The position numbers were made by a program, and so were the translations under genes. 64,000 bases of DNA from Yoonia maritima (GTDB lineage Bacteria; Pseudomonadota; Alphaproteobacteria; Rhodobacterales; Rhodobacteraceae): positions 310,001-374,000 of the forward strand of contig NZ_PVTP01000001.1 in assembly GCF_003003285.1 (NCBI RefSeq), read 5' to 3'. This document shows, in pieces, positions 55,331 through 63,870 of this stretch (position 1 is its first letter; each line of letters begins with the position of its first letter). The notes below the pieces were generated by a model. The model had not been told where the DNA came from, made no database searches, and was given only the letters and a program-made list of their open reading frames with translations.

Positions 55331-56332
55331 TCAGGCCCCCATCGTGGCGACAAGGACTGCCTTGATCGTGTGCATCCGGTTTTCCGCCTGATCAAAAACG
55401 ACAGAGGCGGGGGACTCAAAAACCTCTTCGGTCACTTCCATGCAGTCGATGTCGAATTTCTGGAAAGTATCTTCGCCAACTTCGGTGTCGCGATTGTGGA
55501 AGGCGGGAAGGCAATGCATGAACTTTGCATAGGGTTTCTTAGTTTTTTCCATCACTTCGATTGTGACGCGGTAAGGTGACAGCAGCGCGATGCGCTCTTC
55601 CCAAACCTCATCAGGTTCGCCCATAGACACCCAGACATCGGTATAGACGAAATCTGCGCCCTCTAGCCCTTCGGCATGCTTTTCGGTCAGGGTGATCCGC
55701 GCGCCCGTGGTCTCGGCGATTGTGCGGCACTGTGTGACCAAATCGCTATCCGGCCAGCAACTTTGTGGGCCACACAGGCGGATATCCATACCGATCAAGG
55801 CGGCACCCACCAACAGGCTTGAGCCCATGTTATTGCCCGCATCCCCCATAAAGCAGAACGCAATGTCGGACAGATGTTTATGGGTGAATTCCTTCATCGT
55901 CATCAGATCAGCAAGTATTTGCGTCGGGTGGAATTCATCCGTCAGCCCGTTGAAGACTGGCACGCCCGAGAATTCGGCAAGCACTTCGGCGTCTTTCTGG
56001 CCAAAGCCGCGATATTCAATACCGTCATAGAACCGGCCAAGAACGCGAGCGGTGTCTTTCATCGTTTCTTTATGGCCGATATGGCTGCCTGATGGACCCA
56101 GATAGGTGACATGTGCGCCTTGATCGTAGGCTGCAACCTCAAAACCGCTGCGGGTGCGGGTGCTGTCTTTTTCAAAGATCAGGGCAATGTTTTTACCCTC
56201 CAGCATTTGCCGCTCGTAACCGCCAGCTTTGGCCATCTTAAGGCTTGCAGCCAGTTGCAGCAGGTGCCGGATTTGATCAGGTGTGAAATCAAGCAGCTTA
56301 ACGAAACTGCGTCCGCGTAGGTTCTGTGGCAT
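55331..56332 (-). CDS. arcB: Ornithine carbamoyltransferase, catabolic by context
   Basis: The 333-residue protein carries the carbamoyl-phosphate site [20 protein letters not shown] near residue 55, [15 protein letters not shown] near 130 and the ornithine site [20 protein letters not shown] near 270. In the operon with arcA and arcC it should run in the phosphorolytic direction, from citrulline to ornithine and carbamoyl phosphate. The length fits ArcB/ArgI types more than short anabolic ArgF. It lies 49 bases after the membrane-protein gene. Confidence 0.94.
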   Translation of the reverse strand: MPQNLRGRSFVKLLDFTPDQIRHLLQLAASLKMAKAGGYERQMLEGKNIALIFEKDSTRTRSGFEVAAYDQGAHVTYLGPSGSHIGHKETMKDTARVLGRFYDGIEYRGFGQKDAEVLAEFSGVPVFNGLTDEFHPTQILADLMTMKEFTHKHLSDIAFCFMGDAGNNMGSSLLVGAALIGMDIRLCGPQSCWPDSDLVTQCRTIAETTGARITLTEKHAEGLEGADFVYTDVWVSMGEPDEVWEERIALLSPYRVTIEVMEKTKKPYAKFMHCLPAFHNRDTEVGEDTFQKFDIDCMEVTEEVFESPASVVFDQAENRMHTIKAVLVATMGA

Positions 56333-56381
56333 GGGATGTTCCTTAGCAAATGAATGAAAAGTGGAGGATCTGGACGTGTTG

Positions 56382-56825
56382 TCAGGGTTTCAGGTACTGT
56401 TTGGAAGTTACGGCGCGCAAATAGAGCGCAATTGCGATCCAGATGCCTGCGCGCAGGACCATGGCACCCACGGTGCGCATCTCGTACGGGTTGCCCTGTA
56501 GGATGTGCCAACCAAGCAAGGCAAATACTACGACAATGGCCACGGCCAATGCGATAGCTGCCAGATTTGCCCATACCATTCGCAGTGCGATGCCCAAACC
56601 GACTGCCATGTAGGCGAAGCCAGACAAAAAGTTGAACCACAACACAAAAGGTACAGCGTCGCCCACAGCTACGCGCATGGCAGACGGACCAAACAGAGCG
56701 CTGCCACCAGACAGAATTGTCAAAGCGCCAAAGGCCAGCGCAACTGCGGCTGCGATCCAAATGCCCATAGGTACCGTTTTCAATTTACCTTGCCGTGGTG
56801 TCACCAGATGTTCCTCAAACAGCAT
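56382..56825 (-). CDS. Unknown four-helix membrane protein in the arginine deiminase operon
   Basis: No family is recognised. The 147 residues include four hydrophobic helices (near 20-42, 58-80, 84-106 and 117-137) with short loops, a basic N-terminus ([15 protein letters not shown]) and the C-terminus [11 protein letters not shown]. It starts 11 bases inside arcA and ends 49 bases before arcB, so it is part of the operon. It could assist the transporter or adapt the membrane; nothing in the sequence decides. Confidence 0.75.
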   Translation of the reverse strand: MLFEEHLVTPRQGKLKTVPMGIWIAAAVALAFGALTILSGGSALFGPSAMRVAVGDAVPFVLWFNFLSGFAYMAVGLGIALRMVWANLAAIALAVAIVVVFALLGWHILQGNPYEMRTVGAMVLRAGIWIAIALYLRAVTSKQYLKP

Positions 56826-58038
56826 CGCGGATCAGGGGGCAGGTCATGCAATGTGATCCTCCACGTCCGCGCCCCAGTTCGGATCCGGGGATCGTGATGA
56901 CCTCGACGCCTGCTTTGCGCAGGAGTGTGTTTGAATCGACGTTACGCTCGTAGCCGACGACAACGCCGGGCTCGAGGCAGAGCAGATTATTGGCATCGTC
57001 CCACTGTTCGCGTGCGGCCTCGTATGCGTCGCCGCCTGTTGGCACGGTGCGCAGCTTTTTGATGCCCAAAGCGTTTGCGACGACTTCGAGGAAAGGTTTC
57101 GTTTCCACCTCAACCGCAATGGTTTTGTGGTCCGTTGGGCGCAGGCTTGTGCAGCGGATTGCGTCTGTGACTTCGGTAAAGACAGTGACCAGATCGCGGT
57201 CGCAGAAGGTGAACACCGTATCAAGATGCATCGCGCTGCGCGATTTGGGGAACTGGCAGGCAATCACACGGGTCGCACCGCCGCCCGCAAACAGGCCGCG
57301 GGCGATTTGACCGACCGCTTGCGGCGTCGTGCGTTCGCCCATGCCGATCAGAACGGTGCCGTTGCCGATCGGCATGACATCGCCCCCTTCGACGGTGGCA
57401 GGGCCGTGATCCAGTTTTGGGTCACCCCACCAGATGGGAAAATCGGCGTCTTTGAAATCGGGGTGGAACCGATAGATCGCAGCAAGGTTCAGTGTCTCTA
57501 ACCGGCGCGCAGGCCAGTGCATTGGGTTCAGTGTCACACCGCCATAAATCCAACAGGTCGTGTCGCGTGTGAAGATGTGGTTGGGTAGGGGTGGCAGGAT
57601 GAAATCAGCAGGCTCTAGCATCGGGGCCAGAACGCCTTTGGCGGCAATGGGCAATTCAGCGCGGCTCATACCGCCAATCAGAATGGTGGACAGCAACCTT
57701 GCATCGACTTCCATCAAATGCGCCAGCAGATCGTCGGCAAGACCGATACCAACGGTATTGTCGTTGATCCGCGCCTCCAACAACCAGCGTCGGGCGTCCA
57801 TGTCGGCCAAGGTTTCGGTCAACAGTTGGCGCAGAAATACCACCTCAACCCCGCGATTGCGCATCGCATCCACGAAGGTCATGTGTTCAATCCGCGCCTG
57901 CTTGACCCAGATCACATCGTCAAACAGTAGCTCTTCGCAGTTACTGGGTGTCAGCCTGGCCATTGCTGACCCTGGTTTATGCACCAGAACGCGGCGCAGT
58001 TTGCCCGCCTCGGAATTAACGCCATAAGTCAAGGTCAT
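56815..58038 (-). CDS. arcA: Arginine deiminase
   Basis: ArcA converts arginine to citrulline and ammonia. The 407-residue protein starts [20 protein letters not shown]. It shows the guanidine-site region [18 protein letters not shown] near residue 155, [20 protein letters not shown] near 217, and [13 protein letters not shown] near 268. The nucleophile Cys is in [15 protein letters not shown] at the C-terminus. Its start overlaps the stop of the carrier gene (ATGA). Confidence 0.97.
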   Translation of the reverse strand: MTLTYGVNSEAGKLRRVLVHKPGSAMARLTPSNCEELLFDDVIWVKQARIEHMTFVDAMRNRGVEVVFLRQLLTETLADMDARRWLLEARINDNTVGIGLADDLLAHLMEVDARLLSTILIGGMSRAELPIAAKGVLAPMLEPADFILPPLPNHIFTRDTTCWIYGGVTLNPMHWPARRLETLNLAAIYRFHPDFKDADFPIWWGDPKLDHGPATVEGGDVMPIGNGTVLIGMGERTTPQAVGQIARGLFAGGGATRVIACQFPKSRSAMHLDTVFTFCDRDLVTVFTEVTDAIRCTSLRPTDHKTIAVEVETKPFLEVVANALGIKKLRTVPTGGDAYEAAREQWDDANNLLCLEPGVVVGYERNVDSNTLLRKAGVEVITIPGSELGRGRGGSHCMTCPLIRDAV

Positions 58039-59483
58039 GCGGGGGTTCCTCCCATGAGGGCGCCAATGCTGAGGGCGGCCATGATGATGATGGTAAGACC
58101 CAAAAGAACGGGCCAGACAAAGCGCAGCCAGCGCTCATAGGGAACGCGGGCGATAGCAAGGCCGCCCATGACCACAGCGGATGTGGGCGTCACAAGGTTG
58201 ACGACGCCCGTGGCAGATTGGAATGCGGTGACGATCAAACTGCGCTCGACCCCCGCAAAATCACCGACTGGGGCAAGGACAGGCATGGACAGAACAGCGA
58301 GACCAGAGGTTGAGGGTACAAAGAACGCCAGCACAACCTCGATCCAGTACATCACGTTGATAAACACGACATTGCTGAGACCCGCGACAGTGCCTTCGGC
58401 CCAATGTAGGACCGTATCGGTCATGTCGCCTGCGTCCATGATCACCACGATACCGCGTGCAAGCCCGATGATGAGGGCTACGCCCAAAAGATCGCGGGCA
58501 CCGCCAACGAAAGCATCAACCAACCCTTTTTCACCAAGACGCCCGATCAAGCCGATGGCGATGCCTGCAAAAAGGAATAGCCCGCTCATTTCGGCCATCC
58601 ACCAGCCGCCAAGGGACACGCCCCAGATCATGACGGCAAAGGTTGTGCCGAACAGGATGAGGACGATCTTTTGTAGCCCTGTGAAGTCAGTTGTGGCTTC
58701 GGACGTGTTCCGAAAATGTGCTTCATTCGCGGCCTTGAGATCAAACACAAGACTACGGGATGGATCGGCTTTGACCCGTGCGGCATAGCGCATGACGTAG
58801 GCCACGGTGGCCGCGAATGTCAGCCCAAGGATAACAAAGCGCAGCATCAACCCATCGGTGAAAGGGATACCTGCTGCATCCGACGCGATAACGGTGGAAA
58901 AAGCGTTCACGGTTGAACCGAGAACACCCACACCTGCACCCAGCATGACCACCGCCGCAGCTGTTAGCGCGTCATACCCCGCTGCAATAATAACGGGCGT
59001 CAGGATTACATAAAACGCCAACGTTTCTTCTGCCATGCCATAGGTTGAACCACCGGCCGCAAAGAGCGCCATCAAGATCGGGATCATCCATTTTTCACGC
59101 CCCTTTAGGCGCGTCATGGCGCGTTTGATGCCAGCGTCGATGGCTCCCGTCGCCGTGACCACCCCAATAAATCCACCGATCATCAGCACGAACAGGGCCA
59201 CGTCGATTGCGTTAGCCGTATAGCTGCCGGGATCATAGAACCCTGCAATTGGCGCAAGGATAACATCAAAGAACCCCTGCGGGTTGGCATCCGTGAGTGC
59301 GTAGGTGCCTGCAACGGGCACGTCCTTGCCAAGTGCCGCGGAGGCGACGCGGTCATATTCGCCTGCGGGGATCACCCATGTCAGCGCTGCAATAATCACG
59401 ATCAGCGCGAACAGGATGGTATAAGCTGAGGGAAAGCTGAATCGGGTCTTTTTCGGGGCGGGGTCTAAGGTGGTTTGGGTCAT
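58035..59483 (-). CDS. YfcC-family carrier, probable arginine/ornithine transport
   Basis: The 482-residue protein has about 12 membrane helices and belongs to the YfcC/DcuC-like family: [20 protein letters not shown] near residue 25, [19 protein letters not shown] near 145 and [20 protein letters not shown] near 395. It is not the APC-type ArcD antiporter, but carriers of this family stand in the ArcD position of many arc operons. The role in exchanging arginine for ornithine is inferred from context. It is the first gene of the operon, with AAAGGA nine bases before ATG. Confidence 0.85.
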   Translation of the reverse strand: MTQTTLDPAPKKTRFSFPSAYTILFALIVIIAALTWVIPAGEYDRVASAALGKDVPVAGTYALTDANPQGFFDVILAPIAGFYDPGSYTANAIDVALFVLMIGGFIGVVTATGAIDAGIKRAMTRLKGREKWMIPILMALFAAGGSTYGMAEETLAFYVILTPVIIAAGYDALTAAAVVMLGAGVGVLGSTVNAFSTVIASDAAGIPFTDGLMLRFVILGLTFAATVAYVMRYAARVKADPSRSLVFDLKAANEAHFRNTSEATTDFTGLQKIVLILFGTTFAVMIWGVSLGGWWMAEMSGLFLFAGIAIGLIGRLGEKGLVDAFVGGARDLLGVALIIGLARGIVVIMDAGDMTDTVLHWAEGTVAGLSNVVFINVMYWIEVVLAFFVPSTSGLAVLSMPVLAPVGDFAGVERSLIVTAFQSATGVVNLVTPTSAVVMGGLAIARVPYERWLRFVWPVLLGLTIIIMAALSIGALMGGTPA

Positions 59484-59560
59484 GATCGCGTCCTTTGTTG
59501 CCGGACCGCCAAAAGGCAGCGGTGTTGATGCGACGTTAGCGGAGGACCAAAGATGCCATG

Positions 59561-59574
59561 CTGATTGAGGTTAG
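59561..59574 (-). promoter_or_regulatory. FNR-type site before the arginine deiminase operon
   Basis: CTGAT-TGAG-GTTAG has the same spacing and the same second half-site as the sites at 52381 and 62990. It is centred 84 bases before the carrier ATG; with activation from -41.5 the leader would be about 43 bases. The dyad is imperfect. Confidence 0.42.
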
Positions 59575-59624
59575 GTGGCTTGAAAATGAATGCCTGACGG
59601 CAGGTTCATCTTGCCATCGCCAAA

Positions 59625-59972
59625 TCAATTCAAAGGGGTTTGTTGATGGGTCAGGCGCAGCCAAGTTCCGTCATCATCGACGTAGGTCGACGTGCAAAGT
59701 GCTTGATAAATTGGCACATCGCCCCGTTCAGCAGAAGCGTGGTAGACCAGAACTGCGATGTTGTCTTGCTGGGTAAAATGACGCTCACTCATCTCGACAG
59801 ACCGCCACCTTTGCGCGACGTCGGCCTCTCGAAAGGCAGCATCTCCTTGTAGGATCCCCGCGGGGTAGGGGAGTACAAAGACGGCGTCTTTTGCCGTCAT
59901 ATGGCGTGCGCTATCTGCACCTCTTGTCCAGAAATGCTCTTCCATATCCCAAAGGGTGTTAGCGGTTTTCAT
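59625..59972 (-). CDS. SnoaL/DUF4440-like small protein
   Basis: The 115-residue protein starts MKTANTLWDMEEHFWTRGAD and shows the NTF2-like pattern of a helical start followed by strands (DAVFVLPYPAGILQGDAAF, IAVLVYHASAERGDVPIY, CTSTYVDDDGTWLRLTHQQT). DUF4440-like proteins have varied roles and this one cannot be assigned. ATG 59972 is preferred over an in-frame codon at 60011. It ends 50 bases upstream of the FNR-type site of the arc operon. Confidence 0.72.
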   Translation of the reverse strand: MKTANTLWDMEEHFWTRGADSARHMTAKDAVFVLPYPAGILQGDAAFREADVAQRWRSVEMSERHFTQQDNIAVLVYHASAERGDVPIYQALCTSTYVDDDGTWLRLTHQQTPLN

Positions 59973-60035
59973 AGTGTCCACATGTTCAGATTTGTTGGAT
60001 GATATGCGCAAGTCAGGTTCAAAATACGCTGCATT

Positions 60036-60452
60036 CTATTGGCCAAGCGCAAGATTGATAATCCAGCCAAGAATGAGAAATGCGATGATATACCCATAGA
60101 TTGGTACACGCATTGCCAGCGCGGGCAGGTCGATCTGCTCATCCGCAGGCCTCGCAGTTGTGGCCGTTCTCTTTCTGGGGAGAAGGTCAAGAAGTGCTGA
60201 GATCACCTTGCCTTGATCGCGCCCCAGTGTCGGCACATCTTTGAAGCGCGTCATCAGAGTATCTAATCTTTTACGTGCCGGCCCATTGGGCATCGCCGCC
60301 AAGTTAGAAGCCTCGGTCCATGGATCAACTTCAAGCCTTGCCAGCATCGAAAGGACGGAAATATTTATGCCATTCACGTCCTCGCCCACCGTGGCGCTCA
60401 GAAACCGCTCAAACGCCGGGTTTTGTCCCATTTGGTCCATTGTGAGTGTCAT
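60036..60452 (-). CDS. Hypothetical protein with C-terminal membrane anchor
   Basis: No family is recognised. The 138 residues form a helical soluble part (NISVLSMLARLEVDPWTEAS, KRLDTLMTRFKDVPTLGRD) and a single C-terminal membrane helix (IYGYIIAFLILGWIINLAL). It would be a tail-anchored inner-membrane protein facing the cytoplasm. A perfect FNR-type palindrome is centred 72 bases before the start. Confidence 0.7.
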   Translation of the reverse strand: MTLTMDQMGQNPAFERFLSATVGEDVNGINISVLSMLARLEVDPWTEASNLAAMPNGPARKRLDTLMTRFKDVPTLGRDQGKVISALLDLLPRKRTATTARPADEQIDLPALAMRVPIYGYIIAFLILGWIINLALGQ

Positions 60453-60517
60453 GATGTGTGGCCTTTCCTGATGCCCTTTGTCCGCGACCAGATTGGAGAG
60501 TTTCTTCCACCCCTGTG

Positions 60518-60531
60518 CTGACGCAGGTCAG
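60518..60531. promoter_or_regulatory. Perfect FNR-type palindrome between divergent genes
   Basis: CTGAC-GCAG-GTCAG is a full dyad with the four-base spacer; the first nine bases equal those of the site at 52381. It is centred 72 bases before the minus-strand gene ending at 60036 and 139 bases before the plus-strand small gene at 60664. The distance suits activation of the minus-strand gene from -41.5. Confidence 0.65.
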
Positions 60532-60663
60532 TGTCATGGTGTTTCGGGCATAGCACCATCAAGCTATGTGCATGCCGCATAGCGACTATGGTTAGGACTT
60601 TGCCGGTTGGGATCACATGTGTTGAGAGCGGCAATGACGCCGCCCCAACGAAATGAGGAGACC

Positions 60664-60864
60664 ATGAATACACATACATCCACCGCATCGACGCAACCGG
60701 CCCCAAGTCCCGCAACTGTCGATCAATACATCGCGCAAGCGCATCAAATGCGCGCCGAATACATTGCCACATCCGTAAAATCTGGTTTGGCAACACTGCG
60801 TGGTTTGTTCTCGCACAAGCCTATTGCTGCGAAGACCGCAGCGAAATTGTCGTCTGCGCATTGA
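60664..60864 (+). CDS. Small protein, 66 residues, upstream of DUF1127 gene
   Basis: The protein MNTHTSTASTQPAPSPATVD with a helical part QYIAQAHQMRAEYIATSVK and GLATLRGLFSHKP resembles short alphaproteobacterial proteins that often accompany DUF1127 genes (compare the RSP_7527-type family; not certain). GAGGAG is placed just ahead of ATG 60664; an in-frame start at 60607 is rejected. It lies 14 bases before the DUF1127 gene and is probably co-transcribed. Confidence 0.7.
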   Translation: MNTHTSTASTQPAPSPATVDQYIAQAHQMRAEYIATSVKSGLATLRGLFSHKPIAAKTAAKLSSAH

Positions 60865-60878
60865 TAGGGAGAATGAAT

Positions 60879-61103
60879 ATGACACACCAAAACATCTTAC
60901 ATCGTCATCCGTTCCACAGCTTTGCGCATGCGATGGATCGCATCCGTGCAAACTGGGCAGCGCAACGCAAGATCAATGCGGCCTACGACGAAACCCACCG
61001 AGAATTGTCTGCAATGTCGACGCGGGAATTGACCGACATCGGTATTGATCGGGCTGACATTCCAAAAGTCGCGGCCGAAGCTGTATCCATGACGTCAGGC
61101 TAA
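60879..61103 (+). CDS. DUF1127 protein
   Basis: The 74-residue protein ends with the DUF1127 signature ELSAMSTRELTDIGIDRADI. Short DUF1127 proteins in alphaproteobacteria bind RNA and affect phosphate and stress responses in Agrobacterium and Rhodobacter; the longer N-terminus here (QNILHRHPFHSFAHAMDRIR) is basic. ATG 60879 gives GGGAG the best spacing; ATG 60873 is also possible. Confidence 0.85.
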   Translation: MTHQNILHRHPFHSFAHAMDRIRANWAAQRKINAAYDETHRELSAMSTRELTDIGIDRADIPKVAAEAVSMTSG

Positions 61104-61185
61104 GGGCCTGACGTTTGCCAAGCCAGTTCAACTGCACTGCGGCAACGAACGACATGGCGGCAACCACCCCCAAAACGACGCAGCT

Positions 61186-62916
61186 TCATCGTTGCATCAC
61201 ATATGTGCCGGGCGCATCGCACAACGCTTTGTAGCGACCTGATTTTGCGCCCATATGTGGTATTTCCACGGGCGCGCTTGATCGCGCAGCCAGCCAACTG
61301 GCAAAATCTTTCCACCATGTGCCGTCCTCGGGCGCGTTGGCTGTGAGCCATTCATCAGGATCGCTATAGGGTGCTGTCGCTTTGGTATCTGCAATGCGAA
61401 AATGACGCCCCTTATGGCCCGGTTCGGATAAGATACCGGCGTTGTGCCCGCCACTGGTCAGCACAAAGGTCACATCAGTATCGGCAAACAGATGCAGCTT
61501 ATAGACCGACCGCCACGGGGCGACATGATCGTCCTCGGTGCCAACCGCAAAGATAGGCGCGCGAATGTCGGATACGGCAATTGCCTTGTCACCCACGCGG
61601 TATCGCCCCTCTGCCAGATCATTGTTCAGGATCAGTTTGCGCAGGTATTCCGAATGCATACGGGCTGGCATGCGTGTGCCATCTGCGTTCCAGACCATCA
61701 GATCGAAAGCCTCAGCGCGATCCCCCATCAGGTAGTTTTTTATTGCAGGACCCCAGATCAGATCACGGGCGCGTAGCATGGCAAAGGCGCCAGCCATTTG
61801 ATCAGATGAAAGATAGCCTTTGTCCGCCATCATATCCTCAATTAACGTGACTTCGCTGTCGTTGACAAAGAGCCGCAACTGGCCAGCCTCGGTAAAATCA
61901 ACCTGTGCCGCAAGGAACGAGGTTGATGCAAGGCGGTCGTCACCATCGCGCCCCATCGCCGCCGCTGCGATGGACAGCAGCGTACCACCAAGGCAGTAGC
62001 CAACAGCGTTCAGTTTTGGTGCATCTGTGATCGCCAGTGCGGCATCCATGGCGTCCATCACGCCAAGTTTGCGGTAATCCTCCATACTCAGATCGCGATC
62101 CTCGGCATCAGGGTTTTTCCACGAGATCATAAAGACGGTGAAGCCTTTCCCAACCAGAAAGCGGACCAGTGAGTTGTGCGATGACAGGTCCAGAATGTAA
62201 TACTTCATGATCCATGCAGGCACGATCAAGATTGGTTCGGGATGCACAGTTCCGGTCTCAGGGCTGTATTGGATCAGCTCGATCAGGGCATTGCGAAACA
62301 CGACTTTGCCGGGTGCGGTGGCCAGATTGACGCCGACCTCGAACGCCTGCGGACTATCGTCTTGTGCGTATCCGTTTTTGCGCGCGATATCTTCGGATAA
62401 GTGCTGCGACCCACGGATCAAATTCTGGCCACTCTGCGCAAAGGTTGCTGCAATCACATCAGGGTTCGTGGGCGCAAAATTCGATGGTGCACCTGCGTCA
62501 ACCGTCAGGCCGGTAACAAACGCTATCAGGTTTTGATGTTCGGGTGTAACCCCGTGAACGCCCGTCGTTGCGTCCTGCCACCACTGCCAAGACTGCTGAT
62601 GCGCTTGTGACCAGACGTTGAACGGGTAGTTCTGCCAGCCTTCGCCAGAAAACCGATGATCAGTTTCGGCCTCGAGCCGATCCACGCCAAGGCTGGTCGC
62701 GCCAAGCGCTGACAGGTTCTGGAACGCCTGCGTAGCTAGTTGCAATTGCTTGCCCGGTGATGCGGCCAGATGGGTAGCCCAGTCCATCCATGCTTCAGCA
62801 AGAACCGAAGGGGATAGTCCCGAAGTCGCCTTCGCAACATTTGCGTGGGCCATATGGTCAAGCGTTTGATAAAGAGTTTGTGGCTCTGATTTCGGTTTTT
62901 TCTTGTCGGTCAACAT
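61186..62916 (-). CDS. phaC: Class I polyhydroxyalkanoate synthase
   Basis: PhaC polymerises 3-hydroxyacyl-CoA into storage polyester granules. The 576-residue protein has an N-terminal PhaC domain and an alpha/beta hydrolase core. The nucleophile Cys is in the lipase-like box VGYCLGGTLL near residue 307, the Asp in GTEDDHVAPWRSVY and the His in TSGGHNAGILSEPGHKGRHF. The length fits class I (single subunit). AAGGAG stands ahead of the ATG. No phaA, phaB or phasin gene is adjacent, so this may be a second, specialised PHA synthase. Confidence 0.94.
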   Translation of the reverse strand: MLTDKKKPKSEPQTLYQTLDHMAHANVAKATSGLSPSVLAEAWMDWATHLAASPGKQLQLATQAFQNLSALGATSLGVDRLEAETDHRFSGEGWQNYPFNVWSQAHQQSWQWWQDATTGVHGVTPEHQNLIAFVTGLTVDAGAPSNFAPTNPDVIAATFAQSGQNLIRGSQHLSEDIARKNGYAQDDSPQAFEVGVNLATAPGKVVFRNALIELIQYSPETGTVHPEPILIVPAWIMKYYILDLSSHNSLVRFLVGKGFTVFMISWKNPDAEDRDLSMEDYRKLGVMDAMDAALAITDAPKLNAVGYCLGGTLLSIAAAAMGRDGDDRLASTSFLAAQVDFTEAGQLRLFVNDSEVTLIEDMMADKGYLSSDQMAGAFAMLRARDLIWGPAIKNYLMGDRAEAFDLMVWNADGTRMPARMHSEYLRKLILNNDLAEGRYRVGDKAIAVSDIRAPIFAVGTEDDHVAPWRSVYKLHLFADTDVTFVLTSGGHNAGILSEPGHKGRHFRIADTKATAPYSDPDEWLTANAPEDGTWWKDFASWLAARSSAPVEIPHMGAKSGRYKALCDAPGTYVMQR

Positions 62917-62989
62917 GATGGCTCCTTCACGAAAGGCGCAAATTTGGCCTTCTTTGCCACCTCTCTAGTGTCCGTACCACAATGCGGCA

Positions 62990-63003
62990 TTGATACGGGT
63001 TAG
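62990..63003 (-). promoter_or_regulatory. Weak FNR-type site before phaC
   Basis: TTGAT-ACGG-GTTAG has a consensus first half, the four-base spacer and the same second half-site as 52381 and 59561. It is centred 80 bases before the phaC ATG. The dyad is imperfect, so it could be chance. Confidence 0.35.
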
Positions 63004-63030
63004 TCTGTCGACAGGTCTGACGAAAATGAT

Positions 63031-63870
63031 TTATCCAGATCGGTCCTGGTTTGATGCAACACCGGTGCTTAGTTCTATGATTTCGGCTGTGATTGCTTCC
63101 TGCCGCACACGGCGCAATGTGGCCTGAAATGCATCCATCTCGCGCGCGATCTGGCGGCCTGCTGAGGTCATGGCTTCCATGCGCGCCTCGTTTTCGGCAG
63201 CGAACGCATGAAGGGCTGCTTTGCAGACCTGCGCTTTGAAGTACTCCTCGCCAAATGACGCAAGCAGGGTGTCACTTGGCAGTTGTGTCAAAGGCCGCTC
63301 GTCAGTGGTGGCCGCAAGACCCGACGGATCGACCGGAAATAGGCGCTGTCTGACAACGGCAGGGCGGCCACTTTTCCATCCTGTGAAGATGACATCGAGC
63401 GCGTCTATGCGGTCTTCACTAACAGCGCTGTAGATCGCAGTTGTTATCTGGTCTGCAAGTTTGGGAATCCCAGCCGTATGAGAGGGCAGGGGCGCTGTCC
63501 AATGCGAGTTAATGCCACGGGCCTTTGCGATGGACAGCCCGCGTGTCCCGATCAGGAACAGTGCCTCAGCGTCCCTTGCATCTATACTGTCCAGAACCCG
63601 CTCGGTGAACGCCCCTGCAAATCCCTGCTCTGCACAAAATATCAGTAAGCCTAAATTGGCTGCGTCCTGTTCAACGGGTGTTTTGTTCTCAGCCCCAATC
63701 ACACGTGACATCGCGCTTGCAATGGTCGCCGCATAACTATCAACCGCATCCACTTGAGTGCGGGCAACATGCGCCCGTGCGGCAGCGATGCCTTTCATTG
63801 CATTCACGACAGCCCCGAGATCGCGGATGCCGTCGATGCGGGCGCTGATATCGGCAAGCCGTTCGGTCAT
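63031..63870 (-). CDS. ATP synthase gamma-type subunit, probably N-ATPase
   Basis: The 279-residue protein starts MTERLADISARIDGIRDLGA and ends ITAEIIELSTGVASNQD, matching the two long helices of F1 gamma, but the middle is divergent from housekeeping gamma. It is the last gene of its operon and no beta gene follows, unlike the usual alpha-gamma-beta order; gamma last is the order of alternative N-ATPase operons (beta first, alpha-gamma at the end). These are thought to be Na+- or H+-pumping ATPases. The start overlaps the alpha stop (ATGA). Confidence 0.8.
   Translation of the reverse strand: MTERLADISARIDGIRDLGAVVNAMKGIAAARAHVARTQVDAVDSYAATIASAMSRVIGAENKTPVEQDAANLGLLIFCAEQGFAGAFTERVLDSIDARDAEALFLIGTRGLSIAKARGINSHWTAPLPSHTAGIPKLADQITTAIYSAVSEDRIDALDVIFTGWKSGRPAVVRQRLFPVDPSGLAATTDERPLTQLPSDTLLASFGEEYFKAQVCKAALHAFAAENEARMEAMTSAGRQIAREMDAFQATLRRVRQEAITAEIIELSTGVASNQDRSG

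Noticed and set aside
54607..55365. 252-codon plus-strand frame opposite arcC
   Set aside because: Shadow of carbamate kinase, which has all its motifs.
59523..59537. Second FNR-type site TTGAT-GCGA-CGTTA before the arc carrier gene
   Set aside because: Only the first half matches; the second half has no resemblance to RTYAG.
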